Source of the DNA: Streptomyces davaonensis JCM 4913
GTDB lineage: Bacteria > Actinomycetota > Actinomycetes > Streptomycetales > Streptomycetaceae
Direction of reading: 5' to 3'
NCBI RefSeq assembly: GCF_000349325.1
Contig: NC_020504.1
Span: 6,854,053-6,918,052, forward strand
DNA: 64,000 nucleotides
The notes beneath the pieces were generated by a model. It was not told where the DNA came from. It made no database searches and was given only the letters and a program-made list of their open reading frames with translations. This document shows, one piece after another, positions 46,816 to 55,886 of the stretch. The translations under genes were made by a program, and so were the position numbers. Each line of letters begins with the position of its first letter. The stretch's first letter is position 1.

Positions 46816-46903
46816 CCCCGAACCCCACCCTTGCTGTAGCGACCCTCGGCACTGTGTTCGAGCTGAGAGCATAGGTGGCGTATCGCGAGGAGAGGGAGGG
46901 CAC

Positions 46904-48226
46904 ATGCCCGAGAGCGGGGCGTCCGGGGCATCCATATCGAACGAGGCGCAGGCGGCCGTACCGGAGACGGAACCGGCCGCCCGCGCCGTGCGGCGCACCT
47001 CGTTGCTGGTCACCCTGGTCCTCGGCGGGCTGACCGCCACGCCCCCGCTGGCGATGGACATGTACCTCCCCGCCCTCCCGCAGGTCACCGAGGCGCTGAC
47101 CGCCCCCGCCGCGACCGTCCAGCTCACCCTCACCGCCTGTCTCGCCGGCATGGCGCTCGGCCAGCTGGTGGTCGGCCCGATGAGCGACCGCTGGGGCCGC
47201 AGACGTCCGCTCCTCGTCGGCCTCGCGGTCTACGTCCTCGCCACCGCCCTGTGCGCGCTCGCGCCGACCGTGGAGTTCCTCGTCGCCTTCCGCCTCGCGC
47301 AGGGCCTCGCGGGCGCCGCCGGGATCGTCATCGCACGGGCCGTCGTACGCGACCTCTACGACGGTGTGGCGATGGCCCGCTTCTTCTCCACCCTCATGCT
47401 GGTCTCCGGCGTCGCGCCGATCGTGGCGCCGCTCATCGGCGGGCAGATCCTGCGGGTGACGGACTGGCGGGGCGTGTTCGTCGTGCTGACCGTCGTAGGG
47501 GTGCTGCTGTCGGCACTGGTCTGGGCACGGCTGCCCGAGACGCTCGCCCCGGCAGACCGGCACGAGGGCGGAGTGGGCCAGGCGCTGCGCTCGATGCGCG
47601 GACTGCTCGCCGACCGCGCCTTCGCGGGCTACATGCTGACCGGCGGCTTCGCCTTCGCCGCGCTGTTCGCGTACATCGCGGCGTCGCCGTTCGTGATCCA
47701 GGAGATCCACGGTGCCTCTCCGCAGACCTTCAGCCTGCTGTTCGGCCTGAACTCCATCGGTCTGGTGGCCGTGGGCCAGATCAACGGCAAGGTGCTGGTC
47801 GGCCGGGTGAGCCTGGACGCGGTGCTGGCGGCCGGGCTCGGCGTGGTGGTGCTGGCGGCGAGCGCGCTGCTGCTGATGTCGACGGGCGTGTTCGGCGAGG
47901 TGGGCCTCGCCCCCGTGGCCGCCGCCCTCTTCGTCCTGATGTCCGCCATGGGCGTGACGCTCCCCAACACCCAGACCCTCGCGCTGCTGCGGACGAAGCA
48001 GGCGGCCGGATCGGCGTCCGCGCTGCTGGGTACGTCCTCCTTCCTGATCGGCGCGGTGGTGTCGCCGTTGGTGGGCGTGGCGGGGGAGGACACCGCCGTC
48101 CCGATGGCCGTCGTCCAACTGGCCGCCGCACTGGTGGCGGCGGCCTGCTTCGTGGGACTGTGCCGTCCCTGGGGCAGGCGGGCCGACGCGGAGGGAGCGG
48201 CGAGCGTGGAGGGAGTGGCGAGCTGA
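46904..48226 (+). CDS. Bcr/CflA-type MFS multidrug exporter
   Basis: A 440-residue 12-helix transporter. After a 35-residue polar N-terminus comes the diagnostic Bcr/CflA pattern MDMYLPALPQVTEAL and MFS motif A (GPMSDRWGRRRPLLVGL), then ARAVVRDLYDG and RLPETL in the first half. The family pumps drugs such as bicyclomycin or chloramphenicol, or exports small metabolites. Its stop overlaps the likely start of the next gene, so the two may be coupled. Confidence 0.92.
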   Translation: MPESGASGASISNEAQAAVPETEPAARAVRRTSLLVTLVLGGLTATPPLAMDMYLPALPQVTEALTAPAATVQLTLTACLAGMALGQLVVGPMSDRWGRRRPLLVGLAVYVLATALCALAPTVEFLVAFRLAQGLAGAAGIVIARAVVRDLYDGVAMARFFSTLMLVSGVAPIVAPLIGGQILRVTDWRGVFVVLTVVGVLLSALVWARLPETLAPADRHEGGVGQALRSMRGLLADRAFAGYMLTGGFAFAALFAYIAASPFVIQEIHGASPQTFSLLFGLNSIGLVAVGQINGKVLVGRVSLDAVLAAGLGVVVLAASALLLMSTGVFGEVGLAPVAAALFVLMSAMGVTLPNTQTLALLRTKQAAGSASALLGTSSFLIGAVVSPLVGVAGEDTAVPMAVVQLAAALVAAACFVGLCRPWGRRADAEGAASVEGVAS

Positions 48227-49353
48227 GCGCACCGAGACTGCGCGGCGACACACCGGAGCGGGCCGGACTCGACCCCGAGGAGTTGGGGCACCTGGTCCGC
48301 GAGGTCCACGACCTGACCACGGGCGAGCGGCCCTGGGCGGCGGGCGCGGTGGTGATCGCCGGACGTGGCCCCTGTGTGGCCGTGGAGGAGGCGGCGGGCT
48401 GGGCGGTCCGTTATGCCGCGTACGACCCGGAGACCGACACCGGTGTGGAGCTGCCGCCCGCGTCCCGCGTCCCGATGACGGTCCGGACGGCCTTCGATCT
48501 CGCCTCCCTGACGAAGCTGTTCACCGCGGTCGCCGCGGTGCAGCAGATCGAGCGGGGGACGCTGGGCATAGACGCGGAGGTCGGGGCGTACCTGCCGGAG
48601 TTCCGCGGGGCGGCCCGCCACGGCGTGACGGTACGGCAGCTGCTGACGCACACCTCCGGGCTGCGCCCCGAACTCCCGCTGTACGACTGCGCGGACGACG
48701 AGGAGAGGCTGGCCCGCCTGCGGGCGGAGGTCCCCATCGGGGTCCCCGGCACGTACTGCTACTCCGACCTCAACATGCTCCTGCTCCAGCACGTCCTGGA
48801 ACGCATCACGGGCCGCGGCCTGGACGTCCTGATCCACGACGGCATCACCCGTCCTCTCGGTATGACCTCGACCCGGTTCGGCCCGTTCCCCGGTGCGGCG
48901 GCGACGGAGGACCAGCGGCGGCCGTGGGCGAAGGCGGACCGGGGAATGCTGCGGGGAGTGGTGCACGACGAGAACGCCTGGGCGCTGGGCGGGGTGGCGG
49001 GCCACGCGGGCCTGTTCTCCACGGCCCACGACCTGGCAGTCTTCTGCCGCACCTTGCTGGCCGGCGGCTCCTACGGCCCGGCCCGCATCCTCGGCCCCGA
49101 CTTCGTGGAACTCCTCCTGGACCCACCGGGCCTCGGCTTCGCCCTGGACCAGGAGTGGTTCATGGGGGAGCTGGCGGGCCGCGGGGCCGCGGGCCACACG
49201 GGCTTCACCGGCACAATGCTGACCCTGGACCGCTCGACGGACACCTTCCTGGTCCTCCTGGCCAACACGGTCCACCCCCGCAGACGCCCCGCGGACAGCG
49301 GCCCGCGGGCGGCGGCGGGGACTCGGGTGGCGCGGGCGGTACGGGAACGGTGA
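48223..49353 (+). CDS. Class C beta-lactamase-fold serine hydrolase
   Basis: About 376 residues. The serine hydrolase motifs are present: S-x-x-K in ASLTKLF, Y-S-D-L-N in YCYSDLNM, and GHTGFTG (HTG, the KTG equivalent). No signal peptide is visible, so it probably acts in the cytoplasm as an esterase or peptidase and not as a beta-lactamase. No ATG or GTG lies at a plausible place; a CTG at 48223 overlaps the MFS stop as CTGA with GGAGGG 10 nt upstream. I give that as the start, with moderate certainty. Confidence 0.85.
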   Translation: MSAPRLRGDTPERAGLDPEELGHLVREVHDLTTGERPWAAGAVVIAGRGPCVAVEEAAGWAVRYAAYDPETDTGVELPPASRVPMTVRTAFDLASLTKLFTAVAAVQQIERGTLGIDAEVGAYLPEFRGAARHGVTVRQLLTHTSGLRPELPLYDCADDEERLARLRAEVPIGVPGTYCYSDLNMLLLQHVLERITGRGLDVLIHDGITRPLGMTSTRFGPFPGAAATEDQRRPWAKADRGMLRGVVHDENAWALGGVAGHAGLFSTAHDLAVFCRTLLAGGSYGPARILGPDFVELLLDPPGLGFALDQEWFMGELAGRGAAGHTGFTGTMLTLDRSTDTFLVLLANTVHPRRRPADSGPRAAAGTRVARAVRER

Positions 49354-49371
49354 GGCTTGTTGCCGACTCCC

Positions 49372-49869
49372 TCAGGCCCACACCACCTTCACCACGGCAT
49401 GATGTGCCGCCGCAGCCCGCTCGTAGAGTCCAAGGAGGTCCCTGTGATAGCCGAGGAACTCCTCCCTTGCCTGCGCCTCGCCCCGGCCGTAGCCGCTGAG
49501 TCCGGCGCCCGCGATATCCCACAGCTCGTCGAAGGAGATCCGCGCGAGGAAGTCCGCGGCCTGTGACACTTCGGACGGCGGCAGGAGCATCATGGGCGGG
49601 TTGGAGGGATCAGCAGTGGTGCCGTATGCCACAGGCCGACCGCCGTAGATCGGCAACGTCCAAGGCTCGTCCGCATCTTCGAGTAGCGCATGGGCCGCGG
49701 CATAGAGGTCATCGACGGAGTGCCAGACCTTGTCGATCGCCCAGGCGATGCCCGCTGCGTACTCCTGGGGCAGATTCTCCCAAGCCGCCCACATGAACTC
49801 CGTAAGCCATGTGTGGTCGTCCCGGATCTCGGATTCCGCGACGGCGCGGAAGTGCAGGTGGATGCTCAC
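49372..49869 (-). CDS. DUF1877 (YfbM-like) family protein
   Basis: A 165-residue protein with the DUF1877 outline: MSIHLHFRAV at the N-terminus, DKVWHSVDDLYAAAHALLED, IYGGRPVAYGT, then LPPSEVSQAADFLARISFDELW. The structural role is unknown. The 12-bp gap to the next same-strand gene (50757-49882) suggests an operon with the lipoprotein. Confidence 0.85.
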   Translation of the reverse strand: MSIHLHFRAVAESEIRDDHTWLTEFMWAAWENLPQEYAAGIAWAIDKVWHSVDDLYAAAHALLEDADEPWTLPIYGGRPVAYGTTADPSNPPMMLLPPSEVSQAADFLARISFDELWDIAGAGLSGYGRGEAQAREEFLGYHRDLLGLYERAAAAHHAVVKVVWA

Positions 49870-49881
49870 AGTTCCGGGCCC

Positions 49882-50757
49882 TCAAGCGACGCTGTCAGGA
49901 AGGGTGATGTCCCCGGCGAAGACACCGCGGTTGGCTTCCTCGACCTCCTGCCGGTAGGTGATCTGCTGCCCCTGGTAGGGGATGGTGAAGCCGAAGGAGA
50001 ACCGGTGGGACTTGATCCGGTACGAGTCCCCGTCCAGCACGAGCACATCGGTGAGGCGCGTCAGCGCGATCTCGCTGTCGGTGGCGGTGACCCCGCCCTC
50101 CCGCAACTGCTCGATGGTCGGCCGCACTTCACGTACGGCCTTGGCGAGCGCGGGCCGTTCGTCGGAGAGCTTCCCGGACGGAACCTCGACGCGCAGGGTG
50201 ATGTCGCCACCCTCACGGGCAACGTCGATACGCTCACCGCCCTCCGCGTAAGCCCGGAACACGTCAAGGGCATCAACAGGATCCTCGACCTTGTTGGCGA
50301 TCTCCGGATCGGAGACGTCCCCCGACTCCCAAGCACCGTCCCCCTCCCGGACGTGCCCCACCCCGTCCACGACGAAGACCTCTTCAGGGGTACTGCTCCC
50401 CTTGCTCACCACAGTCCCACTGGCATGCAGAGCCTCGGGCTTCCCGGTCCGCTGCACGGTGGCGCTGTAGGTCGCCTCACTGCCCCCACCCGAGAGATCG
50501 AGCCCTTCCTCCCCCTCCACGGCGAAGGTCCACCCGGACTCACCCCGCATGGCCTCCTCGGCGGCGTCGAGGACCCCGCCGGGGGTAGTGGGCGGCGCTG
50601 AACTGACCGAGGCCGAGGCCGAGGCCGAGGAGGAGACGGACGCACCCGAAGCCCCGCCCTGCGGCTCCTCCTCACCCCCGGAACACCCACCCAGTACCCC
50701 CACCACCACACCGGTGACAGCAACAGCACCCATCAACCGCACCCCGCGCCCGCCCAT
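49882..50757 (-). CDS. LppX/LprG-like lipoprotein
   Basis: A 291-residue secreted lipoprotein: signal GAVAVTGVVVGVLGGC with lipobox LGGC, a Ser/Ala/Glu-rich linker, then a core with VLDAAEEAMRGESGWTFAVEGEEG and ATYSATVQRTGKPEALHASGTV, a LolA/LppX-like half-barrel pattern. Such proteins bind lipids or lipoproteins at the membrane. ATG 50757 follows GGGGAG; a TTG two codons earlier is less likely. Confidence 0.75.
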   Translation of the reverse strand: MGGRGVRLMGAVAVTGVVVGVLGGCSGGEEEPQGGASGASVSSSASASASVSSAPPTTPGGVLDAAEEAMRGESGWTFAVEGEEGLDLSGGGSEATYSATVQRTGKPEALHASGTVVSKGSSTPEEVFVVDGVGHVREGDGAWESGDVSDPEIANKVEDPVDALDVFRAYAEGGERIDVAREGGDITLRVEVPSGKLSDERPALAKAVREVRPTIEQLREGGVTATDSEIALTRLTDVLVLDGDSYRIKSHRFSFGFTIPYQGQQITYRQEVEEANRGVFAGDITLPDSVA

Positions 50758-50853
50758 GCCCAACTCCCCGCGAAATCCTCCGGATTCAACAGCCCCGGAT
50801 ATACACCGCGGCGGATCCCGTACACCAACGGCCGGACATATCGGAGAACTGAC

Positions 50854-51153
50854 TCAGAACGGACTCGGCACCTGAGTCCAGACGCCCACCATGAGAACCG
50901 CGTGGAGCAGACACACCGCACGCGCGGCCCTCCACCGAAACGAGACCACCGCGGTGGCGACAAGGAACAGCCCGGACAGGACCAGACAGAGGAACGCCCC
51001 GGCCGCCGTGTCGCGATCACTCGTCGGCGTCATTTCGACGCCCATGGCCGGAAGACTCAACGCCAGCATCGCGGCCGTGACGGTGTACAGACCGACTGCG
51101 AGGATTCCCCTCACCCACAGGCCCGCCTTCTGGTGTGTGACGGTCACTCTCAC
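50854..51153 (-). CDS. Small membrane protein, unknown function
   Basis: A 99-residue protein with three hydrophobic segments (VRGILAVGLYTVTAAMLALSL, AGAFLCLVLSGLFLVATAVV, AVCLLHAVLMVGVW). GTG 51153. No family recognised. It is divergent from the Rsm22-like gene, with 44 bp between the starts. Confidence 0.6.
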   Translation of the reverse strand: MRVTVTHQKAGLWVRGILAVGLYTVTAAMLALSLPAMGVEMTPTSDRDTAAGAFLCLVLSGLFLVATAVVSFRWRAARAVCLLHAVLMVGVWTQVPSPF

Positions 51154-51197
51154 TCCGCTCTGGATGATGCCGACGTGGGCCGGATTAGAATCTGGGG

Positions 51198-52184
51198 GTG
51201 AACGACCCCGTGCCCTCGGCCGAGACTCTGCGTGCCGCCCTCGACGGCCTCCTCGACGGACTTCCGCCCCGGCAGGCCGCCGCTGCCGTGGAGCGGCTGA
51301 TCGCCAATTATCGCGGGGTCACGCCGACCGACGCTCCCATCCTTCGCGACCGTGCCGACGTCGCCGCGTACGCCGCCTATCGGATGCCCGCCACCTTTGA
51401 AGCCGTGCACTCCGCGTTGGAGGCGTTTGCGGAGGCCGTGCCTGAGTGGGTGCCGGGGAGTCATGTTGATGTTGGTGGGGGTACTGGGGCCGCTACCTGG
51501 GCCGTGAGTGCTACCTGGCCTGGGCGACGTCCTGTCACCGTGCTTGATTGGGCCGCGCCCGCGCTCGACCTCGGGCGGGAGATCGCCGCCGGTAATCCCG
51601 CGCTGGACGGCGTCCGTTGGCAGCGCTCTCGTATTGGATCAGCGCTCTCCATCGAGAGCACTGATCTCGTCACCGTCTCCTACGTTCTCAATGAGTTGTC
51701 GGAGGGGGATCGCGGGTCGCTCGTCGACGCCGCTGCCTCCGCCGCGCAGGCCGTCGTCATCGTCGAGCCCGGCACCCCGGACGGGTACGCCCGCGTCATC
51801 GAGGCGCGAGACCGGCTGATCGCCGGTGGGTTCCGGATTGCCGCTCCCTGTCCCCACAGCGCCGGCTGCCCCATCGTTCCGGGCAGCGACTGGTGTCACT
51901 TCTCCGCCCGGGTCAGTCGTTCCTCCCTGCATCGGCAGGTCAAGGGTGGCTCCCTCGCCTACGAGGACGAGAAGTTCTCCTATGTCGCCGCCGCCCGTTT
52001 CCCGGTCGCCCCGGCCCCCGCCCGCGTCGTCCGCAAGCCGCAGATCCGCAAGGGCCAGGTCCTCCTCGACCTCTGCGAGACCGAACCCGCCCTCGCCAGG
52101 ACCACCGTCACCAAACGCCACGGCGACCTGTACAAGGCCGCCCGTGACGCGGACTGGGGCGACGCCTGGCCCCCGGCGGAGTAG
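51198..52184 (+). CDS. Rsm22-like SAM-dependent methyltransferase
   Basis: A 328-residue protein of the small-ribosomal-subunit Rsm22 family. It carries a SAM-binding motif (HVDVGGGTGAATWAV), VTVSYVLNELS, then a Cys cluster CPHSAGCPIVPGSDWCHF (three Cys within 16 residues) typical of the family's Fe-S or Zn site, followed by KRHGDLYKAARDADWGD. Bacterial members are thought to act on ribosomal RNA or ribosome assembly. GTG 51198. An imperfect 12-bp inverted repeat lies within the CDS at about 51637-51664. Confidence 0.9.
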   Translation: MNDPVPSAETLRAALDGLLDGLPPRQAAAAVERLIANYRGVTPTDAPILRDRADVAAYAAYRMPATFEAVHSALEAFAEAVPEWVPGSHVDVGGGTGAATWAVSATWPGRRPVTVLDWAAPALDLGREIAAGNPALDGVRWQRSRIGSALSIESTDLVTVSYVLNELSEGDRGSLVDAAASAAQAVVIVEPGTPDGYARVIEARDRLIAGGFRIAAPCPHSAGCPIVPGSDWCHFSARVSRSSLHRQVKGGSLAYEDEKFSYVAAARFPVAPAPARVVRKPQIRKGQVLLDLCETEPALARTTVTKRHGDLYKAARDADWGDAWPPAE

Positions 52185-52206
52185 CCGGAACCACCAGGGG
52201 TGCATC

Positions 52207-52401
52207 TCAGGCGTCCGGCTGGCCTTCCGGCCCTCGACCCTCCTCCCGGCTCTCCTGAAGCTTCCGCAGCAGTTCCCTCTTCTGAGCCTGCGGGTCCTGC
52301 GTGCCGCCGACCCGGCCGCCCCGGGCGCCGCCCCGCAGCGCGTCCCGCCCCAGGTTCCTGCGGGTGCCGCCCACTCCGAGCATGTTTCCGCCTCGCGTCA
52401 T
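52207..52401 (-). CDS. DUF6243 small protein
   Basis: A 64-residue Gly/Arg-rich protein beginning MTRGGNMLGVGGTRRNLGRD and ending with the conserved DPQAQKRELLRKLQE helix, the pattern I know as DUF6243 in Streptomyces. A good AAAGGAG precedes ATG 52401. It is divergent from the TetR gene across the operator palindrome. Function unknown. Confidence 0.75.
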   Translation of the reverse strand: MTRGGNMLGVGGTRRNLGRDALRGGARGGRVGGTQDPQAQKRELLRKLQESREEGRGPEGQPDA

Positions 52402-52432
52402 CGCCGGGCTCCTTTGCCATGGCCATCAGTGC

Positions 52433-52450
52433 AGACGATACGTATCGTCT
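52433..52450. promoter_or_regulatory. 18-bp perfect palindrome, candidate TetR operator
   Basis: AGACGATACGTATCGTCT is a perfect 18-bp palindrome, 32 bp before the DUF6243 start and 63 bp before the TetR start, in the divergent gap. TetR regulators bind such sites to control themselves and a divergent neighbour. A related AGACG-CTC-CGTCT inverted repeat lies at about 52473-52485. Confidence 0.7.
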
Positions 52451-52513
52451 CGCTCATAACTCCTCCACTCTCCGGCGAGACGCTCCGTCTTGTCAACCTG
52501 ATAAATTCGACCC

Positions 52514-53131
52514 ATGGCCAAGAACCTCGCCCCCGACTCCACCCGCCGCCGCAGCGAGAAGTCCCGCCGCGCCATCTACGACGCAGCCCTCGCCCTCGTC
52601 GGGGAGGTCGGGTATCCGAAGACGACCATCGAGGGGATCGCCGCCCGTGCCGGGGTCGGCAAGCAGACGATCTACCGGTGGTGGTCCTCCAAGGCCGAGG
52701 TGCTCATGGAGGCGTTCCTCGACCTGGGCGAGCAGGCCAGTCGGGAGGCCGGGCAGGAGCCGTACGCCATCCCCGACACCGGGGACCTCGCCGCCGATCT
52801 CAAGGCCGTGCTGCGCGCCACCGTCGACGAGCTCAAGGACCCCCGCTTCGAGGTGCCGTCACGTGCGCTCGCCGCCGAGGGGGTCGTCAACGAGGAGCTG
52901 GGCCGGCGGTTCGTCGCCCAGCTGCTCGAACCCTCCCTCCAGCTCTACGTCGCCCGGCTGCGCGCCGCCCAGGACGCCGGTGACGTGCGCCCGGAGATCG
53001 ATCCGCGCATCGCCCTCGAACTGTTCGTCTCCCCGCTCGCGCAGCGCTGGCTCCAGTACTCCGGGCCCATCTCCTACGAGTACACCGACACCCTCGTCGA
53101 CTACGCCCTCCACGGCCTCGCGCCCCGCTGA
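52514..53131 (+). CDS. TetR-family transcriptional regulator
   Basis: A 205-residue repressor. The N-terminal HTH (residues 18-65: SRRAIYDAALALVGEVGY, TIEGIAARAGVGKQTIYRWW) is canonical TetR, and the C-terminal ligand domain is TetR_C type. The upstream palindrome is the likely operator. The 3' end overlaps the convergent GDPD gene by 31 bp. The ligand and targets are unknown; the closest candidate targets are itself and the DUF6243 gene. Confidence 0.93.
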   Translation: MAKNLAPDSTRRRSEKSRRAIYDAALALVGEVGYPKTTIEGIAARAGVGKQTIYRWWSSKAEVLMEAFLDLGEQASREAGQEPYAIPDTGDLAADLKAVLRATVDELKDPRFEVPSRALAAEGVVNEELGRRFVAQLLEPSLQLYVARLRAAQDAGDVRPEIDPRIALELFVSPLAQRWLQYSGPISYEYTDTLVDYALHGLAPR

Positions 53132-53940
53132 GCAACCCGGGCCAGCCGCCCCGGCGCGTCCGTGATCACCCCGTCGCAGCCCAGCGCCAGCACCCGGTCC
53201 CGCTGGGCCGGGGTCACCACGGTGTGCGCCCACACCCGGGGGATCCCGGACCGTACCGCCCGCCGCAGATCCGCGTCCCGGGCCCGGTGGTCCACGTCCA
53301 GGACATCGACGTAGGAGCGCCAGCGCTCCGGGCGGTCCCCGCGCAGCTGGCGGGCCGAGCGCCACAGCTGGGTCAGCAGGCCCAGGCGGTCGGCGCGCCG
53401 GGCCAGCTCCGGGTCGTTGGTGTTCACCAGCACCGAGCGGGTCAGGCCCCGGGACCGGATCAGCGCCGCCAGCGGGCCGAGCCCCCTCGGGTCCTTCACC
53501 TCCAGCATCAGCACGATCCGCCCGCCGAACCGGTCCAGCACCTCGGCCACCGTCGGCGGCCGCTCCGGACGCCAGCGGCCCGGCAGTGACGGCGCCGGAC
53601 GCAGCCGTACCGTCCGCCAGTCGCGGGCGTCCAGGGTGCGTACCTCGCCGGAGTGGTCGGTGGTGCGGTGCAGGGTCGGGTCGTGGTGGACCACCAGGAG
53701 GCCGTCGCGCAGGACGCGGGTGTCGACGTCCAGGACCTGCGCCGTCCCGCGCGCGTACGCCGCCGCCAGGCCCGCCATGCTGTTCTCGGGGACCTCGCGG
53801 GCGCCGCCGCGATGGGCGACGTAGGTGATGCGGGGGAGCGCGTCGACGGTCAGGGGGGCCGTGCCCCACTCCAGCGGGGGCGGGGAGAGCAGGGCGGCCG
53901 CGCACGCTGCGGAGGCGGTCAGTCCGGTCCAAGTGACCAT
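53101..53940 (-). CDS. Glycerophosphodiester phosphodiesterase
   Basis: A 279-residue secreted GDPD. An N-terminal hydrophobic segment (MVTWTGLTASAACAAALL) precedes the TIM-barrel motifs: YVAHRGGAREVPENSMAGL (catalytic His, Arg and Glu), LDVDTRVLRDGLLVVHHDPTLHRTT and VLMLEVKD. The family releases glycerol-3-phosphate from phospholipid-derived diesters. ATG 53940 was chosen; a TTG at 53961 would add seven residues. The 3' end overlaps the TetR gene. Confidence 0.92.
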   Translation of the reverse strand: MVTWTGLTASAACAAALLSPPPLEWGTAPLTVDALPRITYVAHRGGAREVPENSMAGLAAAYARGTAQVLDVDTRVLRDGLLVVHHDPTLHRTTDHSGEVRTLDARDWRTVRLRPAPSLPGRWRPERPPTVAEVLDRFGGRIVLMLEVKDPRGLGPLAALIRSRGLTRSVLVNTNDPELARRADRLGLLTQLWRSARQLRGDRPERWRSYVDVLDVDHRARDADLRRAVRSGIPRVWAHTVVTPAQRDRVLALGCDGVITDAPGRLARVAQRGARPWRA

Positions 53941-54098
53941 GGCGACACCGTAGGGTCGCAAACCGTGATAAAGCGTGCAATGACACTCGATCCCGGGCTC
54001 GTCCCACCCACCCCTGTTGTCGGCTCCGACCCCCCGAAGCGCATGAAGGTGGGACGATAAGGCATGCTGTTCGGCACGACAGCGAGGCGAGGGGATAG

Positions 54099-54830
54099 AT
54101 GAGCGCGGAGTTCGGCGACCAAGGCCTGACGGGCAAACTCTCCCGGTGGCTGCGCGGCCGCCGCCCCCAGCAGACCGCCGACGACGGCGGTCGCGAGGCC
54201 CTGCTGCTCGCCGCCGCCGAGGCGGGACTGCCGCTCGCCCCCGCCGCCCACCCGGCGCCCGGCTACCGCTGCTCCTGCGACCGCGTCGGCTGTCCCACCC
54301 CTGCCCAGCACCCGGTGTCGTTCGCCTGGAAGACGCAGTCCACCACCGACCGCGCCCAGATCGAGCGCTGGGCCCGCCATCAGCCGCAGGCCAACTTCAT
54401 CACCGCCACCGGCATGGTCCACGACGTCCTGGACGTCCCCCTGGACGCCGGCCGCGAGGCCCTCGACCGGCTCCTCGAAGCCGGCGTCGAGGTCGGCCCG
54501 GTCGCCGAGCGCGACGACGGCCGCCTGCTCTTCTTCACCCTCACCCGCGGCACCCCCGAGGACGAGGACGAGTGGTGGCCCTGCGAGCTGGACTGCCACC
54601 CCGAGACGATGGACGAGCATCCGGGCCTACGGTGGCACTGCCGCGGTTCGTACGTCCTCGTACCGCCCGCCCGGCTCCCCGGTGACGACCAGAACGTGCG
54701 CTGGGTCCGCGGACCCGAGCATCCCCTGCCGGATCCGCTCAGCCTGCTGGAGGTCCTCACCGACTCCTGCGCCCGGCACGCGGGGCAGGAGCCCGACCAC
54801 GCGCACACCGCCTGGCCCTCGCGGCGCTGA
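54099..54830 (+). CDS. Orphan primase-polymerase (Prim-Pol) domain protein
   Basis: A 243-residue protein resembling the bifunctional DNA primase/polymerase N-terminal domain: a leading WLRGRRP segment, a Cys-rich CSCDRVGCPTPAQHPV motif, then WARHQPQANFITATG and VHDVLDVP, which align with the metal-site strands of archaeo-eukaryotic primases. It has no attached helicase, unlike phage or plasmid forms. ATG 54099. It may be a stand-alone housekeeping member common in Streptomyces; catalytic activity is uncertain. Confidence 0.8.
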   Translation: MSAEFGDQGLTGKLSRWLRGRRPQQTADDGGREALLLAAAEAGLPLAPAAHPAPGYRCSCDRVGCPTPAQHPVSFAWKTQSTTDRAQIERWARHQPQANFITATGMVHDVLDVPLDAGREALDRLLEAGVEVGPVAERDDGRLLFFTLTRGTPEDEDEWWPCELDCHPETMDEHPGLRWHCRGSYVLVPPARLPGDDQNVRWVRGPEHPLPDPLSLLEVLTDSCARHAGQEPDHAHTAWPSRR

Positions 54831-54838
54831 ACGGGCTG

Positions 54839-54890
54839 CTGAAGCCGAACGGCCCGCTGAAGCTGAACGGGCCGCTGAACAAGGGGCGCG
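54839..54890. repeat. Short tandem repeat after the prim-pol gene
   Basis: A near-identical 24-nt unit (CTGAAGC-GAACGG-CCG type) is repeated about twice between the prim-pol stop and the stop of the opposite-strand lipoprotein. It may fold into a terminator, since the two copies differ in G/C at pairing positions. Confidence 0.4.
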
Positions 54891-55886
54891 CTACTCGCCC
54901 TTCGCCCCCGTCAGCCCCTCGATCCGGCCCAGCACCGACACCGCGCCCGTGCCCCTCGCCGGGTCCAGGGCCACCTCGTTCGAGACGAACTCCATCGTCA
55001 GCGACTGCTTGATCTCACCCTTCGTCAGGGCCAGTACGTCCTTGTTCGGGGTGGGCACCGTCGCGCCCGGGGCGGCCGTCTGCTTCTGGTAGTGGTGCGT
55101 GGTAAAGAACACCAGCGCCCCGCCGTCCGCCGTGCGCAGCGCCAGCGGCGCGTAGTCGCCCTCGGTCAGCGGCTCGTCGATGTACTGCGTGACCAGACCC
55201 GGCCGTTCGGCGTTCTTCGTGCGCTTCTCGCGCCAGCCGGAGGTGTGGCTGCCGTCCGCGAAGGCCGCCCCGCCGCCCTTCAGGTAGGTCGTGTAGTCGT
55301 TGCTCAAGTCGGCCGGGGCTATGGCCAGTTCGGCGGAGTTCGGGTCCACCGCCTCGGCCCAGCCGTCCTTGTCCTTCTTGAACTCCGGCAGGTCGTCCGG
55401 CGCCACCAGCGTCAGATAGGCGGCCTCCCACGGCGCGTCCAGCCCGTCCCGGGTGAAGACCAGCAGCCAGCGGGAGTCACCGCCGCGGTTGCCCTTGGCG
55501 TCCGCCAGGAACCAGCGCGGCCAGCCCGGCTTCTTCGGGATGGTGAACTCGGCGTCCGTGAACTCCAGCGGAGTGTGCCCGGAGTTGCCGTCCGGGTTGT
55601 TGGCGCGCCCCGCCTCGAGACGCGCCTCGTCGATGTCACCGAGGGCGCCGGTGACATGGTCGGCGTCCAGGGAACTGTCGTACGCCTCGTCAGCCGCGTT
55701 GTAGGCGGCAGTGAAGTCCTTGAGGGCCTTGGCGGCCTCGGCCTGGGTGGCGGCGGGGATGAACTCCCGTTCCCCGTGCACCACCACGCATCCGCTCGCC
55801 GTCAGCGACAAAGCGGTCAGGGAGGCCGCTATCAGCACCCTCCGGTCAAGACTGCGAAGCCTTCGAGGGCCGCGATCCGTGCTCAT
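54891..55886 (-). CDS. Secreted lipoprotein, unknown function (efe-linked)
   Basis: A 331-residue lipoprotein with signal VLIAASLTALSLTASGC (lipobox ASGC) and a soluble domain (LKDFTAAYNAADEAYD, DAEFTIPKKPGWPRWFLAD) with no family I can name. The ATG at 55886 lies inside the 3' end of efeU (41-bp overlap), so it is probably translated with the iron-uptake operon. Function unknown. Confidence 0.75.
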   Translation of the reverse strand: MSTDRGPRRLRSLDRRVLIAASLTALSLTASGCVVVHGEREFIPAATQAEAAKALKDFTAAYNAADEAYDSSLDADHVTGALGDIDEARLEAGRANNPDGNSGHTPLEFTDAEFTIPKKPGWPRWFLADAKGNRGGDSRWLLVFTRDGLDAPWEAAYLTLVAPDDLPEFKKDKDGWAEAVDPNSAELAIAPADLSNDYTTYLKGGGAAFADGSHTSGWREKRTKNAERPGLVTQYIDEPLTEGDYAPLALRTADGGALVFFTTHHYQKQTAAPGATVPTPNKDVLALTKGEIKQSLTMEFVSNEVALDPARGTGAVSVLGRIEGLTGAKGE

